Below are positions 53,958 through 63,054 of a DNA stretch of 64,000 bases, piece after piece. Below the pieces are notes generated by a model. It was not told the DNA's origin. It saw only the letters and a program-made list of their open reading frames with translations, and searched no databases. The stretch's first letter is position 1; every line of letters starts with the position of its first letter. Both the position numbers and the translations under genes were made by a program. Origin of the DNA: Polyangiaceae bacterium (lineage in GTDB: Bacteria; Myxococcota_A; Polyangia; Polyangiales; Polyangiaceae); assembly GCA_020633235.1 (NCBI GenBank), contig JACKEA010000002.1, positions 1,178,001-1,242,000 on the forward strand, written 5' to 3'.

Positions 53958-55112
53958 TCAAAACGTCTTCTTGCAGGGACAGGTGACGGTGTCGATCGTC
54001 GCGTTGTAGCCGGAACAGGTCGTGCTGCTGGGCACCGCCGCAGTACAGGAGACCGCCATCTTGCAGTCGCTCGCGAGGGCGCTGTACTTGTAGTAGCCGC
54101 AGCAGCCGACGGTCGTGCCGAAGCCGCCGTTGCAGCCTTTGGTGTTGGGCTCCACCGTGGTGTAGCCACCGCTCTGGCAGAAGTCGGCGCAGGTCTTCCC
54201 CTGGCACGACGACTGGTAATAGCAAGTGGGGTTCACGTCGCCGTGGGCGACGCAAGTGCCGGCTTCACACGCCACGCTCGCGCCGTAGGGCAGTGCGCCG
54301 CCCGCGGTAGTGCAGTCCTTGGCGCAGGTGCCGCAGTTCTTCCAGTCGCTGTCGGTATCGACGCACACGCCGTTGCACAGCGTCTTGCCGCTGTCCGCGC
54401 CGGTGCAGCTGCACTTCCCGCCCTGACAGCTGACGGAGCTCGAGGACGACGAGCAAACGCTGCCGCACTGGCCGCAGTTGGCGTTGTCCGTGTTGGCGTC
54501 GACGCACTTGCTGCCGCACTGGACGTAGCCGCTGGGGCAGCCGTTCTGGCACTGTCCGTTGACGCAGGCGACGCTGCCGCCGGCCGGCGCCGTGCACTTC
54601 TTGTTGCAGCTGCCGCAGTGATCGGCATCGTTCGCGAGATCGAAGCAGGCGCCTTGGCTCGCGCACAGCGTGGCCTTCGGGTCGGAGCAGGTCTCGCCGC
54701 ACTGCCCGCCCTGACACGTCACCTTGGCGCCGCTCACGGAGCTGGTGCACAGGTAGCCGCAGCTGCCGCAGTTCTCGGTGTCCGTCGCCAGATCCGCGCA
54801 GCCTTTGGGGCACGTGGTGAGCGCGCCGCAGCCAGCGCCCGCGCCACTGCCGCCGGCGCCACTGCCGCCGGCGCCCGCGGCGCCGCCGGCGGGGGCGCCA
54901 CCGCTCCCCGCTTCCGCGCCGCTCCCCGCGAAGCCGCCGCCGGGCGCCGCTCCCGCGCCGCCCGCGCCGCCCAGCGCGCCCCCGAAACCCCCGGTTACCG
55001 CGCCGGAAAAACCCCCAGATGAGAAACCTCCGGCATCGGAAGTCCCACCACCGCTGCCGCCTCCAGAGCTGCACGCCGCCAAGCCCAGGACCAAGAAGAT
55101 CCAACGTTGCAC
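53958..55112 (-). CDS. Gly-rich, Cys-rich lipoprotein
   Basis: Lipobox LAAC is followed by about 80 Gly/Ala/Ser-rich residues (GGFGGALGGAGGAG). About five EGF/tenascin-like Cys units follow, of the form CxxGCADLATDTENCGSCGYLC, DLANDADHCGSCNKKC and DANTDNANCGQCGSVC. A final domain contains CYYQSSCQGKTCADFCQSGG. This NCGxCGxxC pattern is common on myxobacterial cell-surface proteins. It lies 8 bp upstream of the tandem-repeat lipoprotein gene, so the two are probably co-expressed. Role in adhesion or matrix is inferred. Confidence 0.8.
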   Translation of the reverse strand: MQRWIFLVLGLAACSSGGGSGGGTSDAGGFSSGGFSGAVTGGFGGALGGAGGAGAAPGGGFAGSGAEAGSGGAPAGGAAGAGGSGAGGSGAGAGCGALTTCPKGCADLATDTENCGSCGYLCTSSVSGAKVTCQGGQCGETCSDPKATLCASQGACFDLANDADHCGSCNKKCTAPAGGSVACVNGQCQNGCPSGYVQCGSKCVDANTDNANCGQCGSVCSSSSSSVSCQGGKCSCTGADSGKTLCNGVCVDTDSDWKNCGTCAKDCTTAGGALPYGASVACEAGTCVAHGDVNPTCYYQSSCQGKTCADFCQSGGYTTVEPNTKGCNGGFGTTVGCCGYYKYSALASDCKMAVSCTAAVPSSTTCSGYNATIDTVTCPCKKTF

Positions 55113-55237
55113 GCCGCCGCGCTCAGCAACTGCCGTGCCGTCGGCATTTCCCGAGATCCCGTTGGCGGGCTGTGGCGCTCACGCCGCAGGTCCCCGCTAC
55201 GGCTGCGGCGCCGGCGCCGCAGAGGTAGAATCCGACC

Positions 55238-57466
55238 ATGCGCGGCGATCGATACAGCTTGCTCTTGGCGGTGGTGCTTGCAGCAGTCGGCGTGGCCGGC
55301 GCCTGCGGCGGCAGCGGTACCGACGTGGCGAATCCACCGGGAGTGGGGGGCAACGGAAGCGGGGCAACGGCGGGCAGCAGCGGCACCGGCGGCGCCATCG
55401 TGGACGTGAGCAACGACGGCCTCACCTCACTGAAGCTCACGCCGGAAAACCCGACGGTCACCGTGAAGAGCGGCCAAGCCCTGCCCACCGTCCAGTTCCA
55501 GGTCGATGGCCCGAACGGACAGGTGAGCGCCCAGTGGCTGATCGACCGCGCGGAGATCGGCAGCATCGATCAGAATGGGCTCTTCACGGCGGCGGGCAAG
55601 GCCGGCGGACAGGCCACGGTGGAAGCGACCGTGGGTACCGAGAAGCTCTCCACCACGGTGACGGTGAACATCGAGACCGAACAGAACGGCGGCATCGAGA
55701 GCGACGGCGGCACCACCGGGGGCGGAGTAGGCGGAGTGGGCGGTGAGGGCGAAGGTGGCGCCATCGATGCCGCGCTCCGCGCGCTGCTCGAGGGTCCGCT
55801 CACCGCCGACGCCGAGCTCGCGTTCCTGTACCCCTACGACAGCACCGTGTGGCCGCTCGGTCTGTTGTCGCCGCTGCTCCAGTGGAAGGCGGGCCCGAGC
55901 GCCGTGGCGGACGGCGTCTACATCCACCTCAAGGGCAAGTACTACGATTACAAAGGGTTCTTCGGTCGCCCGAAGCCGCTGCCGGCCGGCGCGCCCTTCG
56001 TGCGCCATCCCATTCCTCAAGACGTGTGGGACGCCGCCACGCTCTCGGCTGCGGGAGACACCCTCACGGCCACGGTGGTGGTCGCCGCCGGCGGCGTCGC
56101 CTACGGCCCCATCAACGAGAGCTGGACCATCGCCGCCGGCCGCCTGAAGGGGACGGTGTACTACCAGTCCTACGGCACCAAGCTGGCCAAGAACTACTCG
56201 GGCGCCATCGGCGGCGACGGCATGTTCGGCGGCGCTACCCTGGCCATCAAGCCCGGCGCCACCGATCCCGTGCTGGTGGCGGGCAAGACCGGCGGCCACG
56301 CGGACTGTCGCGTGTGCCACAGCGTGTCGGCGGACGGCTCGCGCATGGTGGTGCAGCACGGCGACAACTACCAGCGGAGCTCGTCCTACGATCTCAACGG
56401 CGGCTACGCGGAAGCGCCCTACCCGGCGAGCACCGACACCCAGCTCGGCTGGGTGGGCCTGTACCCCGACGGCAGCATCGGCGTCGGCAACGCGGTGCCG
56501 CTCCCCGGCAACGCCAACGGCGCCAGCAGCGGCCTGTACGACATGCAGACCGGCGCCGCCCTCGCCACCAACCTCGCGAGCTTCGTGACGCGGGCGGGCT
56601 TCCCCGCCTTTTCGCCAAACGGCAAGAAGCTCGCGTTCAACTTCTACGCCGGCCCTGGCGACGCGACAGTGGGCGCCGGCGACGGCAAGAAGCTGGTGGT
56701 GATGGACTTCGACAAGGCCACCGGCAACGTGTCCGGCGCCATGAAGGTGTACGAGGCGAGCAATCCCCCCGGTTGGCCCACGTTCCTGCCCACGGTGGAC
56801 GGACTCGTGTTCCAGGTGGAGCTACCGAGCTCCAGCAACGAGTACTTTGCCACCCGCTACGGCGCCAAGGGCGAGCTGTGGTGGAGCGATCTCGCGACCG
56901 GCACCGCGCACTCCCTGGATCAGGCCAACGGCAAGGGCTACCTGCCGACGGGCTCTGCGAACCACGGCGACGACTCCGTGCTCGGCTACGAGCCCACCGT
57001 CAGCCCCATCGCCTCCGGCGGCTACGCCTGGGTGGTGTTCACCAGCCGCCGACTCTACGGCAACGTAGCCACCATCGATCCTTGGTGGAGCGATCCGCGC
57101 GATCACGACCTGACGCAGACGCCCACCACCAAGAAGCTGTGGGTCGCCGCCATCGATCTGAACGCGAAGCCCGGCACCGACCCGAGCCACCCCGCGTTCT
57201 ACCTGCCGGGCCAGGAGCTGCTCGCCGGCAACGCCCGGGGCTTCTGGGTGGTCGACCCCTGCAAGAACGATGGCTCCGACTGCGAGACCGGCGACGAGTG
57301 CTGCAGCGGCTTCTGCCAGGCGGATCCACAGACGCAGAAGCTCAGCTGCGGCAAGAAGGAGAATCAGTGCTCGCAGGAGTACGACAAGTGCACGACGGAC
57401 GCTGACTGCTGCGACAAGAGCCTGAAGTGCATCAATGAGCGCTGCTCGCTGGTGATCCCGCGCTGA
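55238..57466 (+). CDS. Large lipoprotein with Ig-like domain, PD40-like propeller, CxxCH haem motif and Cys-knot tail
   Basis: A signal peptide with lipobox AGAC and a Gly-rich linker lead to a BIG2-like domain (about residues 68-150; SLKLTPENPTVTVKSGQALP). Then comes a long region with strand repeats typical of PD40/WD40-like propellers (FPAFSPNGKKLAFNFY). A single CVCH-type c-haem motif sits at DCRVCHSVSADGSRM. The last 65 residues are Cys-rich (DECCSGFCQ, DCCDKSLKC). The arrangement suggests a secreted or surface protein with one covalently bound haem; whether haem is attached is not shown by sequence alone. It is convergent with the AlkZ-like gene. Confidence 0.82.
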   Translation: MRGDRYSLLLAVVLAAVGVAGACGGSGTDVANPPGVGGNGSGATAGSSGTGGAIVDVSNDGLTSLKLTPENPTVTVKSGQALPTVQFQVDGPNGQVSAQWLIDRAEIGSIDQNGLFTAAGKAGGQATVEATVGTEKLSTTVTVNIETEQNGGIESDGGTTGGGVGGVGGEGEGGAIDAALRALLEGPLTADAELAFLYPYDSTVWPLGLLSPLLQWKAGPSAVADGVYIHLKGKYYDYKGFFGRPKPLPAGAPFVRHPIPQDVWDAATLSAAGDTLTATVVVAAGGVAYGPINESWTIAAGRLKGTVYYQSYGTKLAKNYSGAIGGDGMFGGATLAIKPGATDPVLVAGKTGGHADCRVCHSVSADGSRMVVQHGDNYQRSSSYDLNGGYAEAPYPASTDTQLGWVGLYPDGSIGVGNAVPLPGNANGASSGLYDMQTGAALATNLASFVTRAGFPAFSPNGKKLAFNFYAGPGDATVGAGDGKKLVVMDFDKATGNVSGAMKVYEASNPPGWPTFLPTVDGLVFQVELPSSSNEYFATRYGAKGELWWSDLATGTAHSLDQANGKGYLPTGSANHGDDSVLGYEPTVSPIASGGYAWVVFTSRRLYGNVATIDPWWSDPRDHDLTQTPTTKKLWVAAIDLNAKPGTDPSHPAFYLPGQELLAGNARGFWVVDPCKNDGSDCETGDECCSGFCQADPQTQKLSCGKKENQCSQEYDKCTTDADCCDKSLKCINERCSLVIPR

Positions 57467-57469
57467 CGG

Positions 57470-58600
57470 TTACGCCGGAGGCTTTCGCGCTGAGCGGGAG
57501 CGGAGCGGTGGGAGTTTGCCGCCCTTTCCCAGCTCCGTTTCGCTGATTTCGGGGACCCGCCCCAAAGACGCCGCGTAGCGTTCGGCCGCTGCATGAGCAC
57601 GGCCTGCGTCCCGCGAGCTCGGGCGCGTGAACCAATGGAGCTCGATCGCGACGCGCTCGCGCGACAGAGTCCGGCGCCAGGTGCCCATGACACGCCCACC
57701 GATCACGATGCACGGGTCGAGCATTCCTCCCCCGGCGTTGACGCGCTTGGCATGCTCGGGGGCGAGGGTGGCGTCGCGGTTCTTGTAGGCGATGAGCCAC
57801 TCGTCGAACGCCGGCAGGAGCCATACGCCGGACGAGCGGCCTTGCCGCACACTGCCGCCGAAGTAATGAACCGTGCCCGCGACGACGTCGCGTTCGAGCC
57901 GGGGTGCGGCGGCCTCGGAAGCCGCGCGAGCTTGCCCCAGCGTGAGGCCCGACCACCAAGCGAAGTCCGCTGCCGTCGCCGGGCCTCGGCTCCGGAAATA
58001 GCGAGCGGCGAGCACTGCGCAGGCGTCGCTGCCCGTCGGCATGGACTCCTTGGCCGGGGCTACGCGATCGAACAGCGAGTAGCTGATCTGCGAGCCGACG
58101 CGAGCGCCGCCGCAGATCACCTCTTCCAGCTCCGCCCGCAGGAGCAGGTGGGAGAGTCGCTGACCCGCCGTGGACACGCCGCCGCGTTCCAGTGCGACCT
58201 CGAGCTCTTTCCGAGTCATCGAGTCACGCTGCTCGAGGGCACGGGCGACAATGCGCATGCTGCGATCGAAGTCGCGCTGAGTGAGGCCCAGCTGCCGATA
58301 GCGAGCCGCGCTCTGCTGAACGATGCGCCCGGCACCGAGGCGCGTGATCCAGCGCGCGTCTTTGGGCGTTACGAACTGCCACGTTCCCCGCAGCGCGTGG
58401 GTGCGCACCACGCGGCGCTTTTCGAGCGCTCGCTCGACCACGGAGTGCGCGGGACTACCCTCGAGACGCAGCGCGAGCCCCCACGTGGCAGCGGCGTAGT
58501 CCTGAGCTTGAACCGCGGTGAGCCAAGCCACCAACTTTGCGGGCGCTGCGTGCTCCTGGTGGGAGATCTGTTGGGCGGCAAGGCGCCGGGCGAGCAGCAT
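57470..58600 (-). CDS. Winged-helix DNA glycosylase of the AlkZ/YcaQ (HTH_42) family
   Basis: This 376-residue protein starts MLLARRLAAQQI. It contains the AlkZ catalytic-type motif QAQ in AVQAQDYAAATWGLALR, the beta-hairpin region RTHALRGTWQFV and tandem winged-helix segments. AlkZ-family glycosylases excise bulky alkylated bases or unhook DNA crosslinks; family members guard genotoxin producers but are also widespread. No biosynthetic cluster for a DNA-damaging product is adjacent. The stop TAA lies 3 bp from the convergent lipoprotein stop. Confidence 0.85.
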   Translation of the reverse strand: MLLARRLAAQQISHQEHAAPAKLVAWLTAVQAQDYAAATWGLALRLEGSPAHSVVERALEKRRVVRTHALRGTWQFVTPKDARWITRLGAGRIVQQSAARYRQLGLTQRDFDRSMRIVARALEQRDSMTRKELEVALERGGVSTAGQRLSHLLLRAELEEVICGGARVGSQISYSLFDRVAPAKESMPTGSDACAVLAARYFRSRGPATAADFAWWSGLTLGQARAASEAAAPRLERDVVAGTVHYFGGSVRQGRSSGVWLLPAFDEWLIAYKNRDATLAPEHAKRVNAGGGMLDPCIVIGGRVMGTWRRTLSRERVAIELHWFTRPSSRDAGRAHAAAERYAASLGRVPEISETELGKGGKLPPLRSRSARKPPA

Positions 58601-58650
58601 GGCAGAGGGACGTTGGGGCACCTCGCGTCCTCGCGTCAATGGGGCGCGCC

Positions 58651-58676
58651 GTTTCCGCGGCGCCCCGACAAGAAGG
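58651..58676 (-). repeat. Dispersed intergenic element, copy 9 (GGAAAC subtype)
   Basis: On the minus strand CTTCTTGTCGG, two bases, CGCCGCGGAAAC, starting 2 bp after the uridine kinase stop in the same direction. Flanking bases extend it into a GC-rich hairpin around the CGGAAA loop, as in copy 2. Confidence 0.45.
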
Positions 58677-58677
58677 G

Positions 58678-59301
58678 CTAGCTGCCGTCGACGATGGCGC
58701 GGATCTTGGTCACCAGCATGTCCACGCCGACCTGATTCATTCCGCCCTCCGGGATGATCACGTGGGCCCAACGCTTGCTGGGCTCGACGAACTCGAGGTG
58801 CATCGGGCGGGTGCTGTCGAGGTACTGCCAAGCCACGGACTCCAGCGTCCGTCCACGCTCTCGGGTGTCGCGCTCGATGCGCCGCAGCAGGCGCAGATCC
58901 GGATCGGTGTCGACGAACACGCGGATGTCCATCAGCTGGCGGAGCTCGGGATCCGCCAAGATCAGGATGCCGTCCACGATCAACGCGCGCCGCGGCTCGA
59001 CTTTCTTGCACTCGGTGCGCCGCGTATGGGTGGTGAAGTCGTAGACGGGAACGTCGACCGTGCGCCCCTCGATGAGCTGCCGCACGTGCTCCACCAGCAA
59101 GTTGGTGTCGAGAGCGTCGGGGTGATCGTAATTGATCGACGAACGCTCGTCCGGCGAGAGGTGCGAGCGATCCTTGTAGTAGGAGTCGTGCTCGATCACG
59201 CTCACTGCATCCTGCCCCAAGGCGGAGATGATCTCGCGAACCACGGTGGTCTTGCCGGAGCCGGTTCCTCCAGCCACCCCGATGACGACAGGCCGCTTCA
59301 T
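58678..59301 (-). CDS. udk: Uridine kinase
   Basis: This 207-residue protein has P-loop GVAGGTGSGKTT, the uridine-binding region HDSYYKD and FDHP-like YDHPDALD, and PVYDFTTHTR, all typical of Udk. It phosphorylates uridine and cytidine to UMP/CMP in pyrimidine salvage. The length is normal. It is monocistronic; an element copy follows its stop. Confidence 0.96.
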   Translation of the reverse strand: MKRPVVIGVAGGTGSGKTTVVREIISALGQDAVSVIEHDSYYKDRSHLSPDERSSINYDHPDALDTNLLVEHVRQLIEGRTVDVPVYDFTTHTRRTECKKVEPRRALIVDGILILADPELRQLMDIRVFVDTDPDLRLLRRIERDTRERGRTLESVAWQYLDSTRPMHLEFVEPSKRWAHVIIPEGGMNQVGVDMLVTKIRAIVDGS

Positions 59302-59433
59302 GCCACCGGCTTATTCGGCAACGCTGCTGCCCGAAAGGCCGAATCGACAATCGTGCAATTTCGAACACTTTGGAGCGGGCCTGCCCCGAAGTCGCGATCG
59401 GGAGCCAAAGCCTACTAAGATGCGAAGCACTCG

Positions 59434-60417
59434 ATGGCGTCTCGTCTACTCGTCGCCGCCACGGCCGCGCTCGCGCTTGCGCTCGGTGGCTGCAAACGGG
59501 ACAAACCCGTGGGCGAAACCCCCTCGGCAACGCCGCCCCCACCCCCGGCCGCGAGCTCGGCGCCGACGCCCGAGCCCGAGGTGAAAGCGGAGCCTGAGAA
59601 GCCGGATCCCGCCAAATATGCCTGGCTCGGGGATGACTCCCTGGAGCTGCCCAAGGCGGTGGACACGCTGGCGTCGCGCTTCGCCACGCCGCCGGGCTAC
59701 GAACGGGTGAAGCTCGCGGAGGACTCCTTCGGAGCTTGGCTCCGACACCTGCCGCTGGCGGCACCCGGCACCCCGGTGACGAGCCACAAGGGGGACGTCG
59801 TCCACCCCGGCAACGACGACTACCTCGCCGCGGTGGTGGCCATCGACGTCGGCAAGATCGATCTGCAACAGAGCCCGGACGTCGCGATCCGCCTGCACGC
59901 GGAGTGGCTCTGGTCCCAGGGCGTGCGGAACATGTCCTATCGCGGCGCCACGGGCCTCGACATGCCGCTCTCGCGGTGGGCCCGCGGAGAACGCTTGGTC
60001 GCAGAGGGCCGCGGTGTCGCGTGGATCGTGAAGGCCAAGGCCTCCGAGGCCGATCACGCGGAGCTCCGCCGCTATCTCGACGCCGTCTTCACCTGGGCCA
60101 ACAGCACGTCCCTCGCGCAGCAAGCGACGCCGGTCGATGCCAAGGACGTGGCGCCCGGCGACTTCTTCGTGCACCTCGGCTCCCCGGGGCACGCCATGAT
60201 CGTCCTCGACATCGCCGAGAAGCCCTCGGGGCAGAAGCTGGCCCTGTTGGGCCAAGCGCTGAACCCGGCGCAGAGCATCTACGTGGTGCGCTTGGGCCGG
60301 GCGACGGCGTGGTTCAGCCTGCGCCCCGGGTCGCCCCTGATCACGCCGTACACCGAAGAGTTTTCCTGGGAAGGGCTACGGCGCTTGCCGCGGCCCAGCC
60401 CCGACGGCGACAAGTAG
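59434..60417 (+). CDS. DUF4846 family lipoprotein
   Basis: Lipobox LGGC is followed by a Pro/Glu-rich linker and then a ~260-residue domain with DUF4846 features: FGAWLRHLPLAAPG, DVGKIDLQQSPDVAIRLHAE, GDFFVHLGSPGHAMIVLDIAE and ALNPAQSIYVVR. The family has unknown function and is common in Bacteroidetes and myxobacteria. It is an envelope protein by its lipobox. Its 3' end overlaps the convergent ATP-grasp gene by 42 bp. Confidence 0.88.
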   Translation: MASRLLVAATAALALALGGCKRDKPVGETPSATPPPPPAASSAPTPEPEVKAEPEKPDPAKYAWLGDDSLELPKAVDTLASRFATPPGYERVKLAEDSFGAWLRHLPLAAPGTPVTSHKGDVVHPGNDDYLAAVVAIDVGKIDLQQSPDVAIRLHAEWLWSQGVRNMSYRGATGLDMPLSRWARGERLVAEGRGVAWIVKAKASEADHAELRRYLDAVFTWANSTSLAQQATPVDAKDVAPGDFFVHLGSPGHAMIVLDIAEKPSGQKLALLGQALNPAQSIYVVRLGRATAWFSLRPGSPLITPYTEEFSWEGLRRLPRPSPDGDK

Positions 60418-61788
60418 CTCCCCGAGGCCCGTTCCGAGCTCGCGATCCGCGAGGCCGAAAGCGGACACGGCGCGCGGCGCGATCGGTTTTCCCACCGGCG
60501 TGTGGGCGGGTGACGGCGTGAAGCGCACGAAACCGCCCACGTCCGAAGGGCCCACGCTGATGCGACCGACGACCTCGTCGTCCGGACCGGCCACGCGGTA
60601 GCCGTCGCCTTCGGCGGCGAGCAACAGCTCCGGCCGCGCCTCGAGGGGCGTCGGTACGACGCACCAGGCGCCGCCTCGGCGTGACGCGTCCGCGGCGGCC
60701 ACCACCTCTGCCTCGAGCAGCGCGGTGCGGAAATCGAGAGCCTGGCCGGCTTGCGCCGCGATGGCGAGCAGCGTGAGAGGAACCGCCTCGATGGACTGAC
60801 CGAGCACGCCGATGCCCGCACCGATGCGCGGGTTGAGCTCCGTGGGCATGAAGCCGTCGCGGGTCATCACGCCATCCACGGTGAAGGCACCGCGGAAACC
60901 GATGCGCTCCGCGATGCCCGCACCCACGACGCGCCCCACCTCGCGCATGGCCTCGCGGTCGCGAGGCTCGGGATCCCAGAACGTCGCTACGCCGGCGTAC
61001 ACGAAGCGACCGCTGTCCGGCCGCCGCAACGTGACGAGCTCCACGGGGCGGAACACCGCCACGCCCTCCGGCGTCACGATGCCGTGAATGCTGCACGGCA
61101 CGCCCTTCAAGAAGGGCATCACCCGCACGCGATCCACCTCGCCGGACAGCAGCGCGAGGGCGTCGTCCGCCTCGGCCTCGGAGCGCACGTGGTAGAGCTT
61201 TTCGGCGCCGCCGTGAACGCCGTCACGAGCATCCGCCGCCCACACCGTGCCCGCCCCCGAGTCCAGGCGTCGCGCCGCAGCGAGCAGCGCCGCCTTGTCG
61301 AGCCGCACGATTTCCGAAGGCGCCCGGGCAACGCCCAGGGCGTCCCACACCTCGTCGATGCGAGTCTTGTCCTCCAACGCGATCCAGTCTCGCGGCCGCG
61401 CGCCGAAACGCGGACGCCCACACACGGTCGCCACTTCCCCGAGGATGATGGCGCCCAGGGCGATGGCCTGACGCTCCGGATCCCAGGCGTCCACTCGCGC
61501 ACGCACTTCGTCCGGCGGATGCAGGAGGCGGCGCTCATAGCCGCGCAGGGAGTCGTTCACGCTCTTGGCGGACAGCTCGAGCGAGCACCACTCCGCCTCC
61601 TCTTTCGTGGGCGGAGTGCCGAGGCCCATGCTCGATCCGATCACGAAGGGACGAGCGGCCCCCAAGCTCCGCAGCTGACGGGCGAGCGCCGTGAGCCCCG
61701 CCACCGGTCCACCGACCACGATGATCTTCTTGCCCGCGAAGATCCGGCGGAGCTCCCGCTCGACGTGCTCGGCATAGCCCTTGTTCAT
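60376..61788 (-). CDS. ATP-grasp family ligase-like protein
   Basis: This 470-residue protein has an N-terminal Rossmann-like segment (KKIIVVGGPVAGLTALARQL), a central ATP-grasp fold and the metal-binding signature ELNPRIGAGIGVL around residue 320. ATP-grasp enzymes join a carboxylate to an amine or thiol through an acylphosphate. A homolog with a known product is not recognised. It starts in a 4-bp overlap with the halogenase-like flavoprotein gene and is probably the last gene of the thioesterase/flavoprotein/ligase operon. It overlaps the convergent DUF4846 gene by 42 bp. Confidence 0.82.
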   Translation of the reverse strand: MNKGYAEHVERELRRIFAGKKIIVVGGPVAGLTALARQLRSLGAARPFVIGSSMGLGTPPTKEEAEWCSLELSAKSVNDSLRGYERRLLHPPDEVRARVDAWDPERQAIALGAIILGEVATVCGRPRFGARPRDWIALEDKTRIDEVWDALGVARAPSEIVRLDKAALLAAARRLDSGAGTVWAADARDGVHGGAEKLYHVRSEAEADDALALLSGEVDRVRVMPFLKGVPCSIHGIVTPEGVAVFRPVELVTLRRPDSGRFVYAGVATFWDPEPRDREAMREVGRVVGAGIAERIGFRGAFTVDGVMTRDGFMPTELNPRIGAGIGVLGQSIEAVPLTLLAIAAQAGQALDFRTALLEAEVVAAADASRRGGAWCVVPTPLEARPELLLAAEGDGYRVAGPDDEVVGRISVGPSDVGGFVRFTPSPAHTPVGKPIAPRAVSAFGLADRELGTGLGELLVAVGAGPRQAP

Positions 61789-63041
61789 GCTCGTTCCTCT
61801 CGATAGCCCGGCAGCCGCGGCACCAGGGGGACGTGCTTGTTCGCCCGGGCCAGCGCCCGAAATACCCGAACGCGCCAGGCGATGGCGAGCTGATCCGTGC
61901 CGGCGCCGGCGAGCAGCGTGGTGATCGCCCGCCGCAGATCGAGGCTGTCGCTGGGAGAGAACAAGAGCTCCACCAGCTCCGGCGTGTAGAAGCCGCGCAC
62001 CATCGCCCGGTAGGAGGCGAGAGTGGATTCCACGAAGCGCTCGTAGCCTCGAAAGCGAGCGCGCCGCACGTCTCCCTTCGAGAGCGCGCGATCGATGGCC
62101 TCCGCCCCGGAGAAGCCGTGCATCAAGCCCAGATGAATCCCGGTGGAGAACACCGGATCGAGAAACGCCGCCGCGTCCCCTACCAGCAGGTAGCCGTCAC
62201 CGCTCACGGGCCGGCACGAGTACGAGAAATCGCTGATGCTTCGCACCGGAGCGACTCTCCGCGCATCGGCCAAGCGCTCCCGGAGCAGCGGCGTCTTGGC
62301 GATGCGAGCGGCGAAGCCCGCCGCGTCCGCCTTGTGCTCCACGAACGCGCGCTTGGGGCCGACGAAGCCCACGCTGCTCCGCCCCTTCGCGAGCGGGATC
62401 ATCCACCACCAACCGGCCGGATCGACCACGATGGTCACGTCTCCGCCGCGTTCCCCTTCGTGGCGAAAGGCCCCTTCGAAGTGGGCGAACACCGCTGCGT
62501 TCTTCAGCACCGGATCCATCTTGCGGATGTTGCGCAGGCGTCCGAGGAGCGCACCCTGCCCGCTGGCGTCCACCACGAAGCGCGCGGCGAGCTCACGCTC
62601 CGCGCCGTTCTTGCGGACTCGCAGGCGGGCGCCCGCGGCGGACGTCTCCACGGCCCGCACGTCCGAACCCTGGTCGATCTCCGCCCCGGCGCGCTCGGCG
62701 GCTCGGAGCAGAACGTCGTCGAGCTCCGAGCGCTCCGCGTGCCACGCGGAGGCGGGGTGCGGCACCATGCCCTCGGCGAAGGAGTAGCGACGCTCCACTT
62801 GGCCGTCGTGGGTGACGAACTCTGCGCCGTACTTCTTCACGAAGCGCGCATCGAGCTCTTCCACCACGCCCAGTCGCTCGAAAAAGGGCAGCGAGCAGGG
62901 CAGCAGCGACTCCCCCACGTGGAAGCGCGGGAATTGCTCGCGTTCCAGCACGCGCACGCGCCGGCCCCGGCGCGCGAGCTCCGCGGCGGTGGCAGCACCG
63001 GCGGGGCCTCCTCCTATGACGACGACGTCCAACACGGCCAC
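61785..63041 (-). CDS. FAD-dependent oxidoreductase, flavin-dependent halogenase-like
   Basis: The FAD-binding motif is VVIGGGPAGAATA (GxGxxG), the second FAD region GYLLVGDAAAFLDPVFSTG. Residues 210-216 (GWWWMIP) match the WxWxIP halogenase signature, and KKYG (Lys69-70) lies where this group carries its catalytic Lys. The length of 418 residues is at the short end for halogenases and also fits geranylgeranyl-reductase-like enzymes. Halogenation is therefore possible but not proven. It sits 13 bp after tesB and overlaps the ATP-grasp gene by 4 bp. Confidence 0.82.
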   Translation of the reverse strand: MAVLDVVVIGGGPAGAATAAELARRGRRVRVLEREQFPRFHVGESLLPCSLPFFERLGVVEELDARFVKKYGAEFVTHDGQVERRYSFAEGMVPHPASAWHAERSELDDVLLRAAERAGAEIDQGSDVRAVETSAAGARLRVRKNGAERELAARFVVDASGQGALLGRLRNIRKMDPVLKNAAVFAHFEGAFRHEGERGGDVTIVVDPAGWWWMIPLAKGRSSVGFVGPKRAFVEHKADAAGFAARIAKTPLLRERLADARRVAPVRSISDFSYSCRPVSGDGYLLVGDAAAFLDPVFSTGIHLGLMHGFSGAEAIDRALSKGDVRRARFRGYERFVESTLASYRAMVRGFYTPELVELLFSPSDSLDLRRAITTLLAGAGTDQLAIAWRVRVFRALARANKHVPLVPRLPGYREERA

Positions 63042-63054
63042 CCCGGAGGGTAGC

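Noticed and set aside
52905..55022. Plus-strand open frame of 705 codons across the repeat and Gly/Cys-rich lipoprotein genes
   Set aside because: Created by reverse reading of tandem repeats and Gly codons; the minus-strand products carry signals, Cys patterns and repeats.
57470..58600. Self-resistance glycosylase marking a genotoxin biosynthetic cluster
   Set aside because: No PKS/NRPS or tailoring genes adjoin it; the AlkZ family is widespread without clusters.
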